Assembly (NCBI RefSeq): GCF_017948245.1
Contig: NZ_CP072869.1
Location: 248,001-312,000, forward strand
Source: Rhizobium sp. NLR16a
GTDB lineage: Bacteria > Pseudomonadota > Alphaproteobacteria > Rhizobiales > Rhizobiaceae
Direction of reading: 5' to 3'
Length of the DNA: 64,000 nucleotides
In this document: positions 38,436 to 47,932 of the stretch, piece after piece
Position numbering within the stretch: the stretch's first letter is position 1
Layout of the letters: each line of letters begins with the position of its first letter
The notes under the pieces: generated by a model
The model's database searches: none
The model's input: only the letters and a program-made list of their open reading frames with translations
What the model was told of the DNA's origin: nothing
Program-made: the position numbers and the translations under genes

Positions 38436-39716
38436 ATGCACACGACAAACGTAACGACGCCCTTCGGGCGGCGGTCGATGACGCTTGGCATGCTTGCAAA
38501 CCAAGTCATGGCCGGGGAGATCAAACCGGATCAGTCGGTTGATAAGTGGAAATTGTTTCGCGCGCTGTGCGAAGCAAAGCCGCTGCTTGGCATCGGCGAT
38601 CGAGCGCTTGCCGTGCTCAACGCGCTTTTGAGCTTTTATCCGAAGAATGAGCTGGCCCAGGGAAACGGTTTGATCGTCTTCCCGTCGAATATCCAGCTTT
38701 CGCTCAGAACGCATGGCATGGCTGAACAGACTGTGCGGCGTCATCTTGCCGCGCTCGTCGAGGCAGGTCTTCTGGTGCGCAAGGATAGCCCCAACGGCAA
38801 GCGTTACGTCCGCAGGGACAGGGCAGGGGAGGTCGACGAGGCGTTCGGCTTCTCGCTGGCGCCGCTGCTTGCCCGTGCCGAGGAGATCGAACAGCTTGCG
38901 GCCGCAGTGATGGCTGAGCGGCTGCATGTCCAGCGTTTGCGTGAACGCATTACCCTTTGCCGCCGTGACATTGCCAAATTGATCGAAGCGGCAGTTGAAG
39001 AAGAGATCCCCGGGGATTGGCAAGGCCTCTACAGCGAATTCCGGGACCTGATCGAAGGCCTGCCGCGATCGCCGACGGTAGCGCAGCTTGAATTGCTGCT
39101 GGATGAATTGGAGGTTCAGCGGGCGGATATCCTTAACCGATTGGAAATTCGGATTAAATCAACAAAACGGAGCGGCAATGCCGATTATATTGAGCGTCAC
39201 ATACAGAATTCAAATCCCGAATCCATTATTGAATTTGAACCAGGCTTCGAAACGAAGCGGGGCGCGATGGCTGAGCAAGACAACGATCGAGGGGGCGTGA
39301 CGCCAGAGAAGGGTAGGGGTGAGGCAGAGCAAAGTCGACAGCCGGGGGTCCGCAATGATGGTGGCGGACTGAAATCCTTCCCGCTCGGCCTCGTTCTGCA
39401 GGCCTGCCCGGAAATCCTTGCCTATGGGCCGGATGGCGTAATCCGCAACTGGCGCGATCTGATGGCCGCAGCCGTCATCGTTCGATCGATGCTGGGCGTC
39501 AGTCCGTCGGCATACGAAGAGGCCGCCAATGTGATGGGGCCGGAAAATGCCGCGACCGTGATGGCATGCATCCTGGAGCGCGGCGGCCACATCAATTCGG
39601 CCGGTGGCTATCTTCGCGGCCTGACGCGGCGAAGCGAAAAGGGAGAATTCGCAATCGGCCCGATGCTGATGGCGCGTCTGCGGGCGCACGGGGAGGGCAG
39701 GTTGAAGGTCGGGTAG
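38436..39716 (+). CDS. repC: RepC replication initiator
   Basis: 426 residues, MHTTNVTTPFGRRSMTLGML. Winged-helix N-terminal domain (ALCEAKPLLGIGDRALAVLN; VFPSNIQLSLRTHGMAEQTV) and the conserved C-terminal domain (LQACPEILAYGPDGVIRNWR; INSAGGYLRGLTRRSEKGEF). It initiates replication at an origin within its own coding sequence. Full length. The 39.1-39.2 kb linker is AT-richer than the rest, as expected for an origin. Confidence 0.97.
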   Translation: MHTTNVTTPFGRRSMTLGMLANQVMAGEIKPDQSVDKWKLFRALCEAKPLLGIGDRALAVLNALLSFYPKNELAQGNGLIVFPSNIQLSLRTHGMAEQTVRRHLAALVEAGLLVRKDSPNGKRYVRRDRAGEVDEAFGFSLAPLLARAEEIEQLAAAVMAERLHVQRLRERITLCRRDIAKLIEAAVEEEIPGDWQGLYSEFRDLIEGLPRSPTVAQLELLLDELEVQRADILNRLEIRIKSTKRSGNADYIERHIQNSNPESIIEFEPGFETKRGAMAEQDNDRGGVTPEKGRGEAEQSRQPGVRNDGGGLKSFPLGLVLQACPEILAYGPDGVIRNWRDLMAAAVIVRSMLGVSPSAYEEAANVMGPENAATVMACILERGGHINSAGGYLRGLTRRSEKGEFAIGPMLMARLRAHGEGRLKVG

Positions 39717-40398
39717 AGCTTTGATCATCGTGAATTGGGACCGAACTCAAAATTTTCATGACGCGGAAACTAGTTTTCTTCGGTGGTCAACTGACCACCG
39801 GTATAAGGTACTGAAAGATAATTGTTTTTTCGGGCAGAGATTTTTGTCGGAGCTAAATATGCGCGGTGTGCGCCTATGAACAAGTTGCGTCTCGAGGCAG
39901 AGCACAAGATGCGACTGGTGAGAGAGCTGAATTGCGGCGTCAGAGAATGGGGAAGGCCCGTCCCCTCCGGCGGACGGTTGAGATCGAATGGACGAGGTCG
40001 CCTTACGAACGGTGACACCGCGGCTCGCTCTGACGGCAGAGACGGCGACGATGATAGTGGCGATCTTCGGCATCACCATTATTCGCGCTATTCAGTCCGG
40101 CATCATCAGCACAAAGCTGCTCGCCGTGCCTGTGCTAGCAGTATCGGCAGCCTATGCAATATGCGTTCCGCGGGTGGAAAACCGGACTGGAGCAACGGTC
40201 AAGGGCAAGTCGCCGAGCGAATGTGACCTTCGGACCCCTTGACCGTCACTGGGCGCGGCCAGCGCGAAGGCCGGCGGGAATCATCACTCCCTACAAATGT
40301 AGATCGGAGGCCTTAGTGCTGGCGACCAACCGGCAGCAGGCGGAAATGACGGATGACCGACGAAATCGATTTCTTTGATTTGGCACCGTTATCGGTGA
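39717..40398. other. Gap between repC and tniB
   Basis: 680 bases where tniA would be expected if the downstream element were complete, but no transposase remnant is recognised. A perfect 9-bp inverted repeat, CGGTGGTCA-AC-TGACCACCG, lies at 39781-39800 in AT-rich DNA. An 84-codon frame (39988-40242) with a hydrophobic stretch (TATMIVAIFGITIIRAI) has a poor ribosome site and is not called. Confidence 0.4.
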
Positions 40399-41271
40399 AT
40401 GGTCATGACGGAATATCTCCACCTCCTGCCAGCCTATCGCCAGTATGCCGAGGTGGGGATTGAAGAACGAGTCGGCTGGATCCGTGCAGATCGTTGGCAG
40501 GAAACAGCCGATGCGAGGGCTGCACTGGCGCGGCTAGAAGATCTGCTCTCCTATCCGCCGCGGGATCGAATGCCTTGTCTGCTTCTCTATGGCGATATCG
40601 GCATGGGAAAGACAAAAATCATCCGAAAGTTTCTTCGCGATCACCAGCCCATCTCCGATCGTGGAACCGGGGTGACGAGCATGCCGGTCGTGGCGATGCA
40701 GATGCCGGCCGAACCCGTCGAAGGCGATGTATACGGCGAACGCCTCAATGCAATGAGCGCACCGGGTCCAAGCGGAGACGAGACCTTCCGTCTGAAGACC
40801 ACTTGCCGCACTCGGATGCTGATCATCGATGAGATCCATGCCTTGCTGACCGGGACGTATCGGCAGCAACGGGTCTTCCTCAACGTCATTCGCTTTCTGG
40901 CGAACGATCTGAAAGTCCCGTTGACCTGCGCCGGTACCGATCTCGCCCGTCAGGCGTTGTTGACGGATCCTCAGCTCGCGGAGAGGTTTGAAGCATTTCA
41001 CCTTAAGCGGTGGTCAAATACACAGCAGTTTGCACAGTTGCTCGCAAGTCTCGAAAGCATAATGCCTCTGCGCCAGTCATCTCAGCTTGGGACCGCAGCG
41101 GTTCGCCGCAAAGTTCTGGATATGACCGATGGCTTCACGGTGCGAATTTTTCGCCTGATCGAGACAGTTGCGGTCGAAGCCGTCCGAAATGGGAAGGAGA
41201 CGATCACTTTTGAGAGCTTCGACGGTGACAACCTTGTCCTGCCGCTGGTTGCCGATGGCGCGGCGCACTGA
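40399..41271 (+). CDS. tniB: TniB-like transposition ATPase
   Basis: 290 residues. AAA+ ATPase with Walker A CLLLYGDIGMGKTKIIRKF and Walker B RMLIIDEIHALLTGTYRQQR, then LTCAGTDLARQALLTDPQLA. This is the TniB/TnsC-type target selector of Tn402/Tn5053 elements. tniA is absent upstream, so it is not part of a self-sufficient element. Start 40399 or 40405. Confidence 0.88.
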   Translation: MVMTEYLHLLPAYRQYAEVGIEERVGWIRADRWQETADARAALARLEDLLSYPPRDRMPCLLLYGDIGMGKTKIIRKFLRDHQPISDRGTGVTSMPVVAMQMPAEPVEGDVYGERLNAMSAPGPSGDETFRLKTTCRTRMLIIDEIHALLTGTYRQQRVFLNVIRFLANDLKVPLTCAGTDLARQALLTDPQLAERFEAFHLKRWSNTQQFAQLLASLESIMPLRQSSQLGTAAVRRKVLDMTDGFTVRIFRLIETVAVEAVRNGKETITFESFDGDNLVLPLVADGAAH

Positions 41272-41298
41272 AGGCGGCCTGCAGCGACATGCAACCCA

Positions 41299-42359
41299 GT
41301 GAGACCGGTGCGGCTGCTGGCTATTGCCCGACGGCCCTTTGAGGATAAGCTTCTCAGCTGTTGTTGGCGGGTGGCGAGCCATTGCTCCAACCATCTCACC
41401 CCGGCAGGTTGGAAACCGGATAAGTGGACTTTCGGAAGGCTCGAACACACAATTCTTCAATCACGACATTCCGACCGACCAGTCCGCGTCTATGGGCGCT
41501 TGCCTGTCGCCTGCGGCAAGTCGATCTGGAGCAACTGTCTCTGAAGGCTACCGGGCGCAGCAGAGCGTCTTTCGTCAGCGATGCGGCGCATCGAGGCGTT
41601 TGTCCGGCATGCCTGGACGAAGATGCCGAGGAGGGGAGGGACCACTACTGCCGCCAATCGTGGCCATGCGTCGAAGCAGTGGTCTGCCCCCGGCACAGAA
41701 TTGGCCTCGAGATTAACTGCGGCGGATGTTTCCGCAGCTGTCTGTTTCAGTTTCGGTCTACGCCTGATGGTGTTGTTAGACTGGTTTGCCGTGATTGCGA
41801 TGCGGTCGTCTGGGCGCGGCGGTTCCAGCGCCGCGATCAAACAGACTTGCTGCAGGTCGTATCGTTAGTAGGCGAGGCCATCGGCAAGGGCGGGTCGGAG
41901 TTTGAATGCACCGAGACGGCAAGCCGCTTCCTCTGGTCGCTACGGCCGGAAGGGATACCATACATCGCCGCGCCGGGTTTATCGCTGCCTTATGGTCAAC
42001 GGCCGTCAGTTACGGCAGGCGCGGCGCCGCTGGCCAGCCTTCCACCGGCATGGCGAGCCGTGACCATTACGGCTATTTCAGACCTCCTCTTTCAGGAGAC
42101 CGCCAAGAAGGCTCTACTCTCTGCCTCCGTTCGCGAAGCCTTTCGGCAATTCGAGCGCGGGCCGGTCCCAGAGTATCATCCGGTACCTCCACCAACGCGG
42201 GCGGCGTCAGTTCTAAATCTACGTGCGGAAACCAAGTACCGGCAGTTGGCCCGCGGCATTGTCGAAAGCGAAGGCTGGAAATCTCTGCCGTCCAAAACAA
42301 GGCGCGCAAGAAACCGGGCAATCGGCAAGTTGATGCTCCGTGCCCTCAATGACGGATGA
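41299..42359 (+). pseudogene. tniQ: TniQ-like protein, frameshifted
   Basis: The N-terminal piece (RPVRLLAIARRPFEDKLLSC, 41299 onward) matches the start of TniQ proteins. The zinc-finger region and remainder are in another frame (41424-42359): VCPACLDEDAEEG, CVEAVVCPRHRIGLEINCGG. A single indel around 41420-41500 separates them. The 3' end overlaps the convergent resolvase gene by 14 bases. TniQ is needed for target-site-directed Tn402/Tn5053 transposition. Probably inactive unless the shift is a sequencing error. Confidence 0.7.
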
Positions 42360-43263
42360 GACCAAACCGATGTGCCTCATCCAGCAGGTGGCGAACAGAG
42401 GACGGTTGCCATTTGCGCCCACCGCGTGCCGGCCGCTCACCCATCTGATCCAGTTGGGCGGCAATATCGCGCAGCTTCAGATCTGGATCAGCAATGGCAA
42501 TCGCTGCAACGAGCTTCATCAGGTGATCCTCTGGGGCACGACGGGGCGAGCGCCCCAAAAGCTCGGAGTCGGCAAGCTTCTCGCGGACCATCCGATGCAC
42601 CGCGCGGCGCAGGCGTTCCACCGTCCAGTCATGGCCCCGGCGATTTAGCACCCGGACGACATTGTCCCAGCTGTGCTGAGGCCGGAGTTGCCGCACCATC
42701 GGCAGCCACGTTTGGGCGGACGAGATCAACTCGTCGAGATAGAGTTTGTCTCGCGCCTTCGACACCGCCTTGATCGCTTCTGGCCGCCGCTCTCGAAGTC
42801 CAGGATTGCCCGGCAGCTTGCCACGCGCTTTTGCCGCCTTTATGCCAGCTCTGGTTCGCTCGGCGATTAAAGCCCGTTCGAGCTGCGCGACAGCTCCGAG
42901 AACCTGAAGAGAAAACATCCCCTGGGGGGTGGACGTGTCGATGGGATCGCGGATCGATCGGAAATGGACGCCGCGTTCTTCAAGGTCCTCGATCACCTGC
43001 AACAGATGGCTGACTGAGCGGGCGAGGCGATCCAGCCGGACAACGACAAGCACGTCGCCAGCCGCGAGCTCGACGAGGAGTCTCGTCAGAACCGGTCTGG
43101 CCCGTGACGCACCGGATCCGTGCTCCTGAAAAATCCGCTCGCAGCCGGCGGCGCGCAACTCGTCCATCTGCGCATCATGGACCTGATCGTCGGTCGAGAC
43201 GCGTGCATAACCGATAAGACGTTTGGGGGCCGGCGCTGGATTGGCGGCTTGCCGTTTTGCCAT
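42346..43263 (-). CDS. Serine recombinase (resolvase, TniR-like)
   Basis: 305 residues. The N-terminal catalytic domain has the Ser in LIGYARVSTDDQVHDAQMDE and continues RARPVLTRLLVELAAGDVLV, VVRLDRLARSVSHL, QLERALIAERTRAG. The C-terminal part is longer than in simple resolvases (about 120 extra residues with helix-turn-helix-like sequence), which suggests a distinct subgroup. It would resolve transposition cointegrates of the tni element. Confidence 0.9.
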   Translation of the reverse strand: MAKRQAANPAPAPKRLIGYARVSTDDQVHDAQMDELRAAGCERIFQEHGSGASRARPVLTRLLVELAAGDVLVVVRLDRLARSVSHLLQVIEDLEERGVHFRSIRDPIDTSTPQGMFSLQVLGAVAQLERALIAERTRAGIKAAKARGKLPGNPGLRERRPEAIKAVSKARDKLYLDELISSAQTWLPMVRQLRPQHSWDNVVRVLNRRGHDWTVERLRRAVHRMVREKLADSELLGRSPRRAPEDHLMKLVAAIAIADPDLKLRDIAAQLDQMGERPARGGRKWQPSSVRHLLDEAHRFGLIRH

Positions 43264-43264
43264 G

Positions 43265-43319
43265 ATTTTCTCGCGCGATTTTACGGTGCTTTGTACAGTT
43301 AAGGAATGCGTGAGAAAAT
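43265..43319. promoter_or_regulatory. Candidate res site of the resolvase
   Basis: ATTTTCTCGCGC at 43265-43276 and its near-perfect inverse GCGTGAGAAAAT at 43308-43319 (11 of 12) lie directly upstream of the resolvase gene. Inverted half-sites next to the gene are typical of serine-recombinase binding sites and autoregulation. Confidence 0.5.
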
Positions 43320-43944
43320 GACCAGTTGCAAGCGTGTTTTATGGAGTCAATGCAGCCCCACCAGAGTCGAAAAGGGATGCCGAACGGGCGTCGGGCCGTG
43401 ACCAGCGTGAAACGCGCTCTGGTGGCCATCTGCGGCGGAAACGGCTGAAAATAGAGAGATCCGAGGAGGGGGCGACCACGAAGGCCCGTTTGAGCTTGAA
43501 GCGGATGGAGAATTCCCAGCTCATCGGAAGGGGAGGGCTGCTCGGAGTCGTCTGTAGAGCAGAGACGTTTCCGCCGAACCTCGCCGAAATTTGCCTAAAA
43601 GGCCGGAAAACCAGGCGTTTCCGGTCATCCAGGACGGCTGACATTGCTGATTTGCGACTCCAGATCAACTACCATCGATAACCTATAATTATCGATGGTT
43701 AGCGCAACAACTCGCGATCATACCATGTGAGGAACCGCAACATTGATATAGAGTTCGTGTAAGAAATCATTTACCATAATTTCAATGGCTTACGATATCT
43801 CGAAAATCAGCATGACAGCGCTGATGCGGCCGGCTTTCGATGCTGGTGTGGCTTTTACTTCCCGATTTCAATTGAAGCGCCAAGCTGAAAACTCGGCACC
43901 CAATTTTGACATAACGACTTCATCTCGGGCAGGGCAGGGGCCTG
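43320..43944. other. Gap containing a dif-like palindrome
   Basis: About 625 bases with overlapping 110-residue frames on both strands and no recognisable protein. Its notable content is the 11-7-11 palindrome listed separately. Confidence 0.4.
43671..43699. other. dif-like 11-7-11 inverted repeat, candidate recombination site
   Basis: ACCATCGATAA, a 7-base spacer CCTATAA, and TTATCGATGGT form perfect 11-bp arms. Tyrosine-recombinase core sites have 9-13 bp arms around 6-8 bp spacers. It lies about 245 bases past the end of the tyrosine-recombinase gene, and shares CGATAA-N7-TTATCG with the site at 45118-45146. Confidence 0.55.
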
Positions 43945-45099
43945 TCAAAGTCCGGATGCCTTGGTGAGATTCACCCGAAACCGGTCTCGCCGCCGCTGAT
44001 ATTTTCGGGTCATCTCGGCAGACGCGTGACCGAGCTGTTTCTGGACGTAGCGCTCGTCGACTTCAGCCGAGGAGGCGAGGCCGGCACGCAGCGAGTGGCC
44101 CGAGAACTTTTCCGCACGCTCGGTCTCGGTAAGGTCGGGGCGCACGCCGGCAGCCAATGCCGCCTTCTTGACCAAGCGCGCGACCTCTTGGTCGAGCAGT
44201 CGATCAGGGCCGATATCCTTGCCCTGACCGGTGACTCGCCGGAAGAGGGGACCGTGCGCGATCCGTGCGAGGTTCAGCCAGGTCTGCAGCGCAACGACAG
44301 GGCAGGTGGCGTCCGAGGATCCACGGCCGACTTCGACTTCGCGCCAACCGCGTTTGCCCCGGACCGTGACGACCATGCCCTTGTCTAGGATCTCGACCCA
44401 GCCGCGGCTGTCCTTCGTCTGGTCACGACCGACGTCGAGCCCGACGATTTCGGAGCGCCGCAGCCCGCCGGCAAAGCCGATCAGTAGCATCGCCCGGTCG
44501 CGCAGGCCCCGCAGCGTGCCGCGGGGCAGCGTTTCGAGCATGGCGATCAGGTGTTCGGGAAGTACCGCTTCCTTCTGGCGAGGAGGGGCGGCATGGGTGT
44601 TGCGGATGCCCGCAAGTACCGTGGCGATATGGCGGTCCTTGCGGTCGAGCGGCGTGCCGCGCTGGGCATAGTTCCAGGTTATGGCAGATAGCCGTCGCTC
44701 GATCGTCGTGACCGAATTCGGCTTGCGGCCGGCGATCGCCGCCCCGGAAGCGCAGGCAGTGATATAGAGGCCGACGGTGTGCGGGTTGGGCGGCAGGATC
44801 TCCAGCCCTTGCCGGCGGCACCAGCCGGAAAAATGCTTCCAGTCGGAGGCATAGGCTTTCCGCGTGTTCGCCGAGCTGGCCGCCTCGACGTAACCCCGCG
44901 CCCGATCGGCGAGCTGCTCCAGGTGGGCCGGCAATGCGATGCCTGCTTTCGGAAGAGGGGAGGGGAGCCCGGAATTGGTCATCGAGATGTCGGCCGACGC
45001 GTGCGGCGCGGAAATGTCACCGTCGGCCGCTGTGCTGAGAGGCGGAGCAGAACTCTCCTCGACGTGAATTTCGCTGTTTTGCTCGATGATTTGCGTCAT
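43945..45099 (-). CDS. Tyrosine recombinase (phage-integrase family)
   Basis: 384 residues. SAM-like N-terminal domain (ASSANTRKAYASDWKHFSGW) and catalytic domain with Arg in FAGGLRRSEIVGLDV, FSGHSLRAGLASSAEV (His-x-x-Arg) and QLGHASAEMTRKYQRRRDRF (His and the Tyr nucleophile). Intact. It diverges from the DUF1403-ScpB genes. A palindrome, GTCATTA-CACTA-TAATGAC (45095-45113), covers the start codon and could be an autoregulatory operator. Start assigned by open frame; a later start is possible because the first 60 residues are of low complexity. Confidence 0.92.
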   Translation of the reverse strand: MTQIIEQNSEIHVEESSAPPLSTAADGDISAPHASADISMTNSGLPSPLPKAGIALPAHLEQLADRARGYVEAASSANTRKAYASDWKHFSGWCRRQGLEILPPNPHTVGLYITACASGAAIAGRKPNSVTTIERRLSAITWNYAQRGTPLDRKDRHIATVLAGIRNTHAAPPRQKEAVLPEHLIAMLETLPRGTLRGLRDRAMLLIGFAGGLRRSEIVGLDVGRDQTKDSRGWVEILDKGMVVTVRGKRGWREVEVGRGSSDATCPVVALQTWLNLARIAHGPLFRRVTGQGKDIGPDRLLDQEVARLVKKAALAAGVRPDLTETERAEKFSGHSLRAGLASSAEVDERYVQKQLGHASAEMTRKYQRRRDRFRVNLTKASGL

Positions 45100-45117
45100 T
45101 ACACTATAATGACAGAA

Positions 45118-45146
45118 ATGAACGATAATGGAAGTTTATCGTTCGT
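45118..45146. other. Second dif-like 11-7-11 site upstream of the recombinase
   Basis: GAACGATAA, spacer TGGAAGT, TTATCGTTC; extended by one more base pair after a single mismatch this gives 11-bp arms around a 7-base spacer. It shares CGATAA-N7-TTATCG with the site at 43671. It lies 19 bases upstream of the recombinase start, in the divergent promoter region. Confidence 0.55.
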
Positions 45147-45211
45147 TTTTGCTTTACGACATGGCGTGCGGTTTGGCGCGAACTTGCTGGCTTAAACTGC
45201 ACATATGATTT

Positions 45212-46177
45212 ATGCTCTTTCGCATGGATTCGCCCGTCACGCCAACATCGATGACCCTGATCTGGCCACCCCGGCTGCCGGAGTGGGCCGTGACGCGCGG
45301 GCGCGAGCTGACGGAAGCGGACGCCGCCTTCTCCGCTGGCATCGCATTGAAATCACTTGACGATCTCGTGCGCCCGGAGCCGGCGTGGTCCGGTTGCTGG
45401 CGGTCCCGCCAGGCCCTGAAATGCGCCGCGGCCGCCGTGCGCCTGATGGGCCGAACCGAGGACGAGAGGGCGCTTCGTGACGCCGTGCTGCTCGTCGCAG
45501 TGGACGACGATCCCGGTCCCGCCGGCAAGGTGTTTTCGGCCTACAAAAGGCTCGTCGCGCGAAAACCCGGCTTCTCGTCGAAGCTCGTCGCCGAACTGGC
45601 CGATCTGATGGGGCTGGCCTGGGACCATCGTCTCGCCGCTGCGGTCGATCATGCCGACGCCGCGCTGCAGCGTGGCCGCCCGGCGCCCTTCGCCGCGGCG
45701 GAGCTGATTGCGGCTATTCATGCCGACCGCCCGGATGCTGAAGGGCTGGCCTGGGCGCTGGCTGACGTGCTGATCGCCGCGATGTTGAAATGGCCCTTTT
45801 CCCTGCCGCTGCTGATGGCCGAACGGTATGGACCGGCGTTCCGGACGATCGGGGGCAGGGGACGGGTGCGTCCCGGCGATCCGGCTTTCCCGCGGGCTGT
45901 CTGCCTCGCCGTTGTCGACGGTGCCCGCGCAACGATACGCTCCGCATCGGAAATCGCCCGCCGGGCCGACCAGCTTCTCGCAGTCGCGCCGAAGCTCCGC
46001 ACCAAGGGTGCCGCGGCAGTCATCCGCAAGCTGCTCGATGAAGATGCCATCCCGGCTTCCGCACCGGGCGCGGGTCTTTCGCGGTGGGCCAGCACGCGAT
46101 TGTTCGAGCGGCTCGAAGGTTTTGGGGCGGCGCGCGAATTGTCGGGCCGCTCGTCCTTCCGGATTTACGGGTTGTGA
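45212..46177 (+). CDS. DUF1403 family protein
   Basis: 321 codons; the true start may be the internal ATG at 45224 ([10 protein letters not shown]). Mostly helical: [49 protein letters not shown]-like HTH-rich middle, ending [15 protein letters not shown] recognise it as DUF1403, a rhizobial family usually encoded next to an ScpB-like gene. Function unknown. The stop overlaps a possible GTG start of the next gene, so they form an operon. Confidence 0.75.
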   Translation: MLFRMDSPVTPTSMTLIWPPRLPEWAVTRGRELTEADAAFSAGIALKSLDDLVRPEPAWSGCWRSRQALKCAAAAVRLMGRTEDERALRDAVLLVAVDDDPGPAGKVFSAYKRLVARKPGFSSKLVAELADLMGLAWDHRLAAAVDHADAALQRGRPAPFAAAELIAAIHADRPDAEGLAWALADVLIAAMLKWPFSLPLLMAERYGPAFRTIGGRGRVRPGDPAFPRAVCLAVVDGARATIRSASEIARRADQLLAVAPKLRTKGAAAVIRKLLDEDAIPASAPGAGLSRWASTRLFERLEGFGAARELSGRSSFRIYGL

Positions 46178-46179
46178 GC

Positions 46180-46866
46180 ATGTCGGGACAGAGCGCAGCG
46201 AAAACCAGGCGCCGGCAGGACAAGGATCCACACGAGCTGCTGTTCGATCGCGAGCTGGAGGACCTGCCGACGGAGCTACGCTGGCGGGAGTGGATGCTGC
46301 GGGTCGAGGCGGTGATCTTTGCCGCCGCCGAGCCGGTGACCCGAGATACATTGGCGCGAGTGGTCGGCAAGGACTGCAGCATCGACCTGCTGATCGACGA
46401 TCTCAAGGAGGAGCTGCGCGACCGGCCCTATGAACTCGTGTCGGTCGCCGGCGGCTGGCAGCATCGGACCCGGGTGCGGTTTTCAGAGACGATCGGCGCC
46501 TCGTCGGCGTCGACGCGGGGAGGCGCGGCACCACTGTCGGAATTCGAGGCGATGGTGCTGATGGCGGTGGGATATTTCCAGCCTGTCACCCGTACGGAAC
46601 TGTCGAAGATTTTCGGCAAGGAGGTGTCACGCGACATGATCGGCGCGTTGCGCGGGGCGGGTTTTATCGCATCCGGCCCTCGCAGCCCGACGCCGGGGGC
46701 GCCCTACACCTATGTGACGACCAAGCACTTTCTTTCAAGCTTTGGCATGGAGACGCTGCGCGACCTGCCCGACCTTGAGCGATTGGAGGATGCCGGTCTG
46801 CTCAGCCGGCAGGCATTGGAGCAGACCGAGACCGCTGCGCCTGAGAGTGACGTTCTGGAGGAGTGA
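46180..46866 (+). CDS. ScpB-like winged-helix protein (SMC-associated family)
   Basis: 228 residues from MSGQSAAKTRRRQDKDPHEL (a GTG at 46174 is an alternative). The ScpB pattern is clear: LRVEAVIFAAAEPVTRDTLA, RPYELVSVAGGWQHRTR, LSEFEAMVLMAVGYFQPVTR, YTYVTTKHFLSSFGMETLRD. ScpB is the kleisin-associated subunit of condensin. This plasmid-type version travels with DUF1403 and not with scpA or smc. It ends 20 bases before the second tni module, where the next gene of the locus has been displaced. Confidence 0.85.
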   Translation: MSGQSAAKTRRRQDKDPHELLFDRELEDLPTELRWREWMLRVEAVIFAAAEPVTRDTLARVVGKDCSIDLLIDDLKEELRDRPYELVSVAGGWQHRTRVRFSETIGASSASTRGGAAPLSEFEAMVLMAVGYFQPVTRTELSKIFGKEVSRDMIGALRGAGFIASGPRSPTPGAPYTYVTTKHFLSSFGMETLRDLPDLERLEDAGLLSRQALEQTETAAPESDVLEE

Positions 46867-46885
46867 CGATGGTCTGCAAGCCTCG

Positions 46886-47932
46886 TTATGTTCCAAGCAG
46901 GTCCTGCACCAGGCGACGGCCGGGACCCGGGCTCATTCTGGCATAGGCGCCGAGCAAATCCAGAAGCTTTATGCCCGATTCATTGCCCTCTGACACAACC
47001 GGCCGTCCTCTTCTTCGTCCAAGTGCGTTCGCAAGCAGCTCGATCCAGGCAGAGTGATCACTCGTCGGCGGGATCGAACGACGCAAACGGCGTGCTTTAC
47101 GGTCCTTTTCATCATCCGTAGTATAATCCACCGACCATTCACTTGGGCTGCTGAGACGTTCAGCGCAGTATGTCCGCGCCGCTGTCGACAGACTGGAGAG
47201 CATCATCGTCGTGTAGTAGCCGCCAGCAGCACTGGGCATGTTCAGCAGGCGACGAATGAGCGCAGGGCCAAATGGGGAGTGGCCAATTGCTTCCAGACTG
47301 CAGATATTGTCGATGCATCGATCGAGCGTCCTCGTCGTTGGGCTGATGTACGGAACCGGTCCGCGGCGCAAGTCGTAGCCGCAGGCGACGCAATAGTGTT
47401 GCGGCACGAGTCCGGCCTGGTCAAAAACCGTAATGCAGCCGTTGCAGGACGGACATCGGTCGCGCAACCTACAGCCATGCTGTGTGCATGAAACCCGTGT
47501 GGCCAGGCGCCATCGACGCCGAAAATATGGCTGCGCATCCTCGGTCAAACAGCGGCTGCAGAACTGCAGCCAAGCAGAACCGTCGCGATGCCGGTTGCAG
47601 CGCAGCGGCAACAGAAGTTGCCCCGGCAGATCTCGCGACAACGTCATTACGGCGAGCTGATCGGGGGCGACACCTGTTTTGGCGTGCAGCAGGTTTGCGA
47701 TATCGGCCGGGAGCTTTAGATCGAGGGCTGCCGACCACATTCCTGGACTAAGCCCGAGCACACGAGCAAAGGCTTTCGGAGGTACTCCGTTGGCGTAGGC
47801 AAGCCGATGCAGCCAACTCGATAGTAATTCCTCCGGCTGCGGCATCACCGTGACCGGCCACCGGTCACCAGCGACGTTATGATACCGTTCGCGAATGCTG
47901 ATTGCCGGCGCGTGCGCGTTGACCGTTCTCAT
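46886..47932 (-). CDS. tniQ: TniQ family protein
   Basis: 348 residues. N-terminal TniQ domain MPQPEELLSSWLHRLAYANG with VPPKAFARVLGLSPG, then zinc-binding CSRCLTEDAQPYFRRRW, CTQHGCRLRDRCPSC and YCVACGYDLRRGP. The C-terminus holds DHSAWIELLANALGRRRGRP. Overlaps tniB by 4 bases. Target-selection factor of the second Tn402-like module. Confidence 0.9.
   Translation of the reverse strand: MRTVNAHAPAISIRERYHNVAGDRWPVTVMPQPEELLSSWLHRLAYANGVPPKAFARVLGLSPGMWSAALDLKLPADIANLLHAKTGVAPDQLAVMTLSRDLPGQLLLPLRCNRHRDGSAWLQFCSRCLTEDAQPYFRRRWRLATRVSCTQHGCRLRDRCPSCNGCITVFDQAGLVPQHYCVACGYDLRRGPVPYISPTTRTLDRCIDNICSLEAIGHSPFGPALIRRLLNMPSAAGGYYTTMMLSSLSTAARTYCAERLSSPSEWSVDYTTDDEKDRKARRLRRSIPPTSDHSAWIELLANALGRRRGRPVVSEGNESGIKLLDLLGAYARMSPGPGRRLVQDLLGT

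Noticed and set aside
39988..40242. 84-codon ORF with one hydrophobic segment after repC
   Set aside because: Poor ribosome site, no homologue recognised, and position inside a degraded transposon region.
43334..43681. Overlapping ~110-codon ORFs on both strands before the recombinase
   Set aside because: Neither has a convincing ribosome site or domain, and one runs into the dif-like palindrome.
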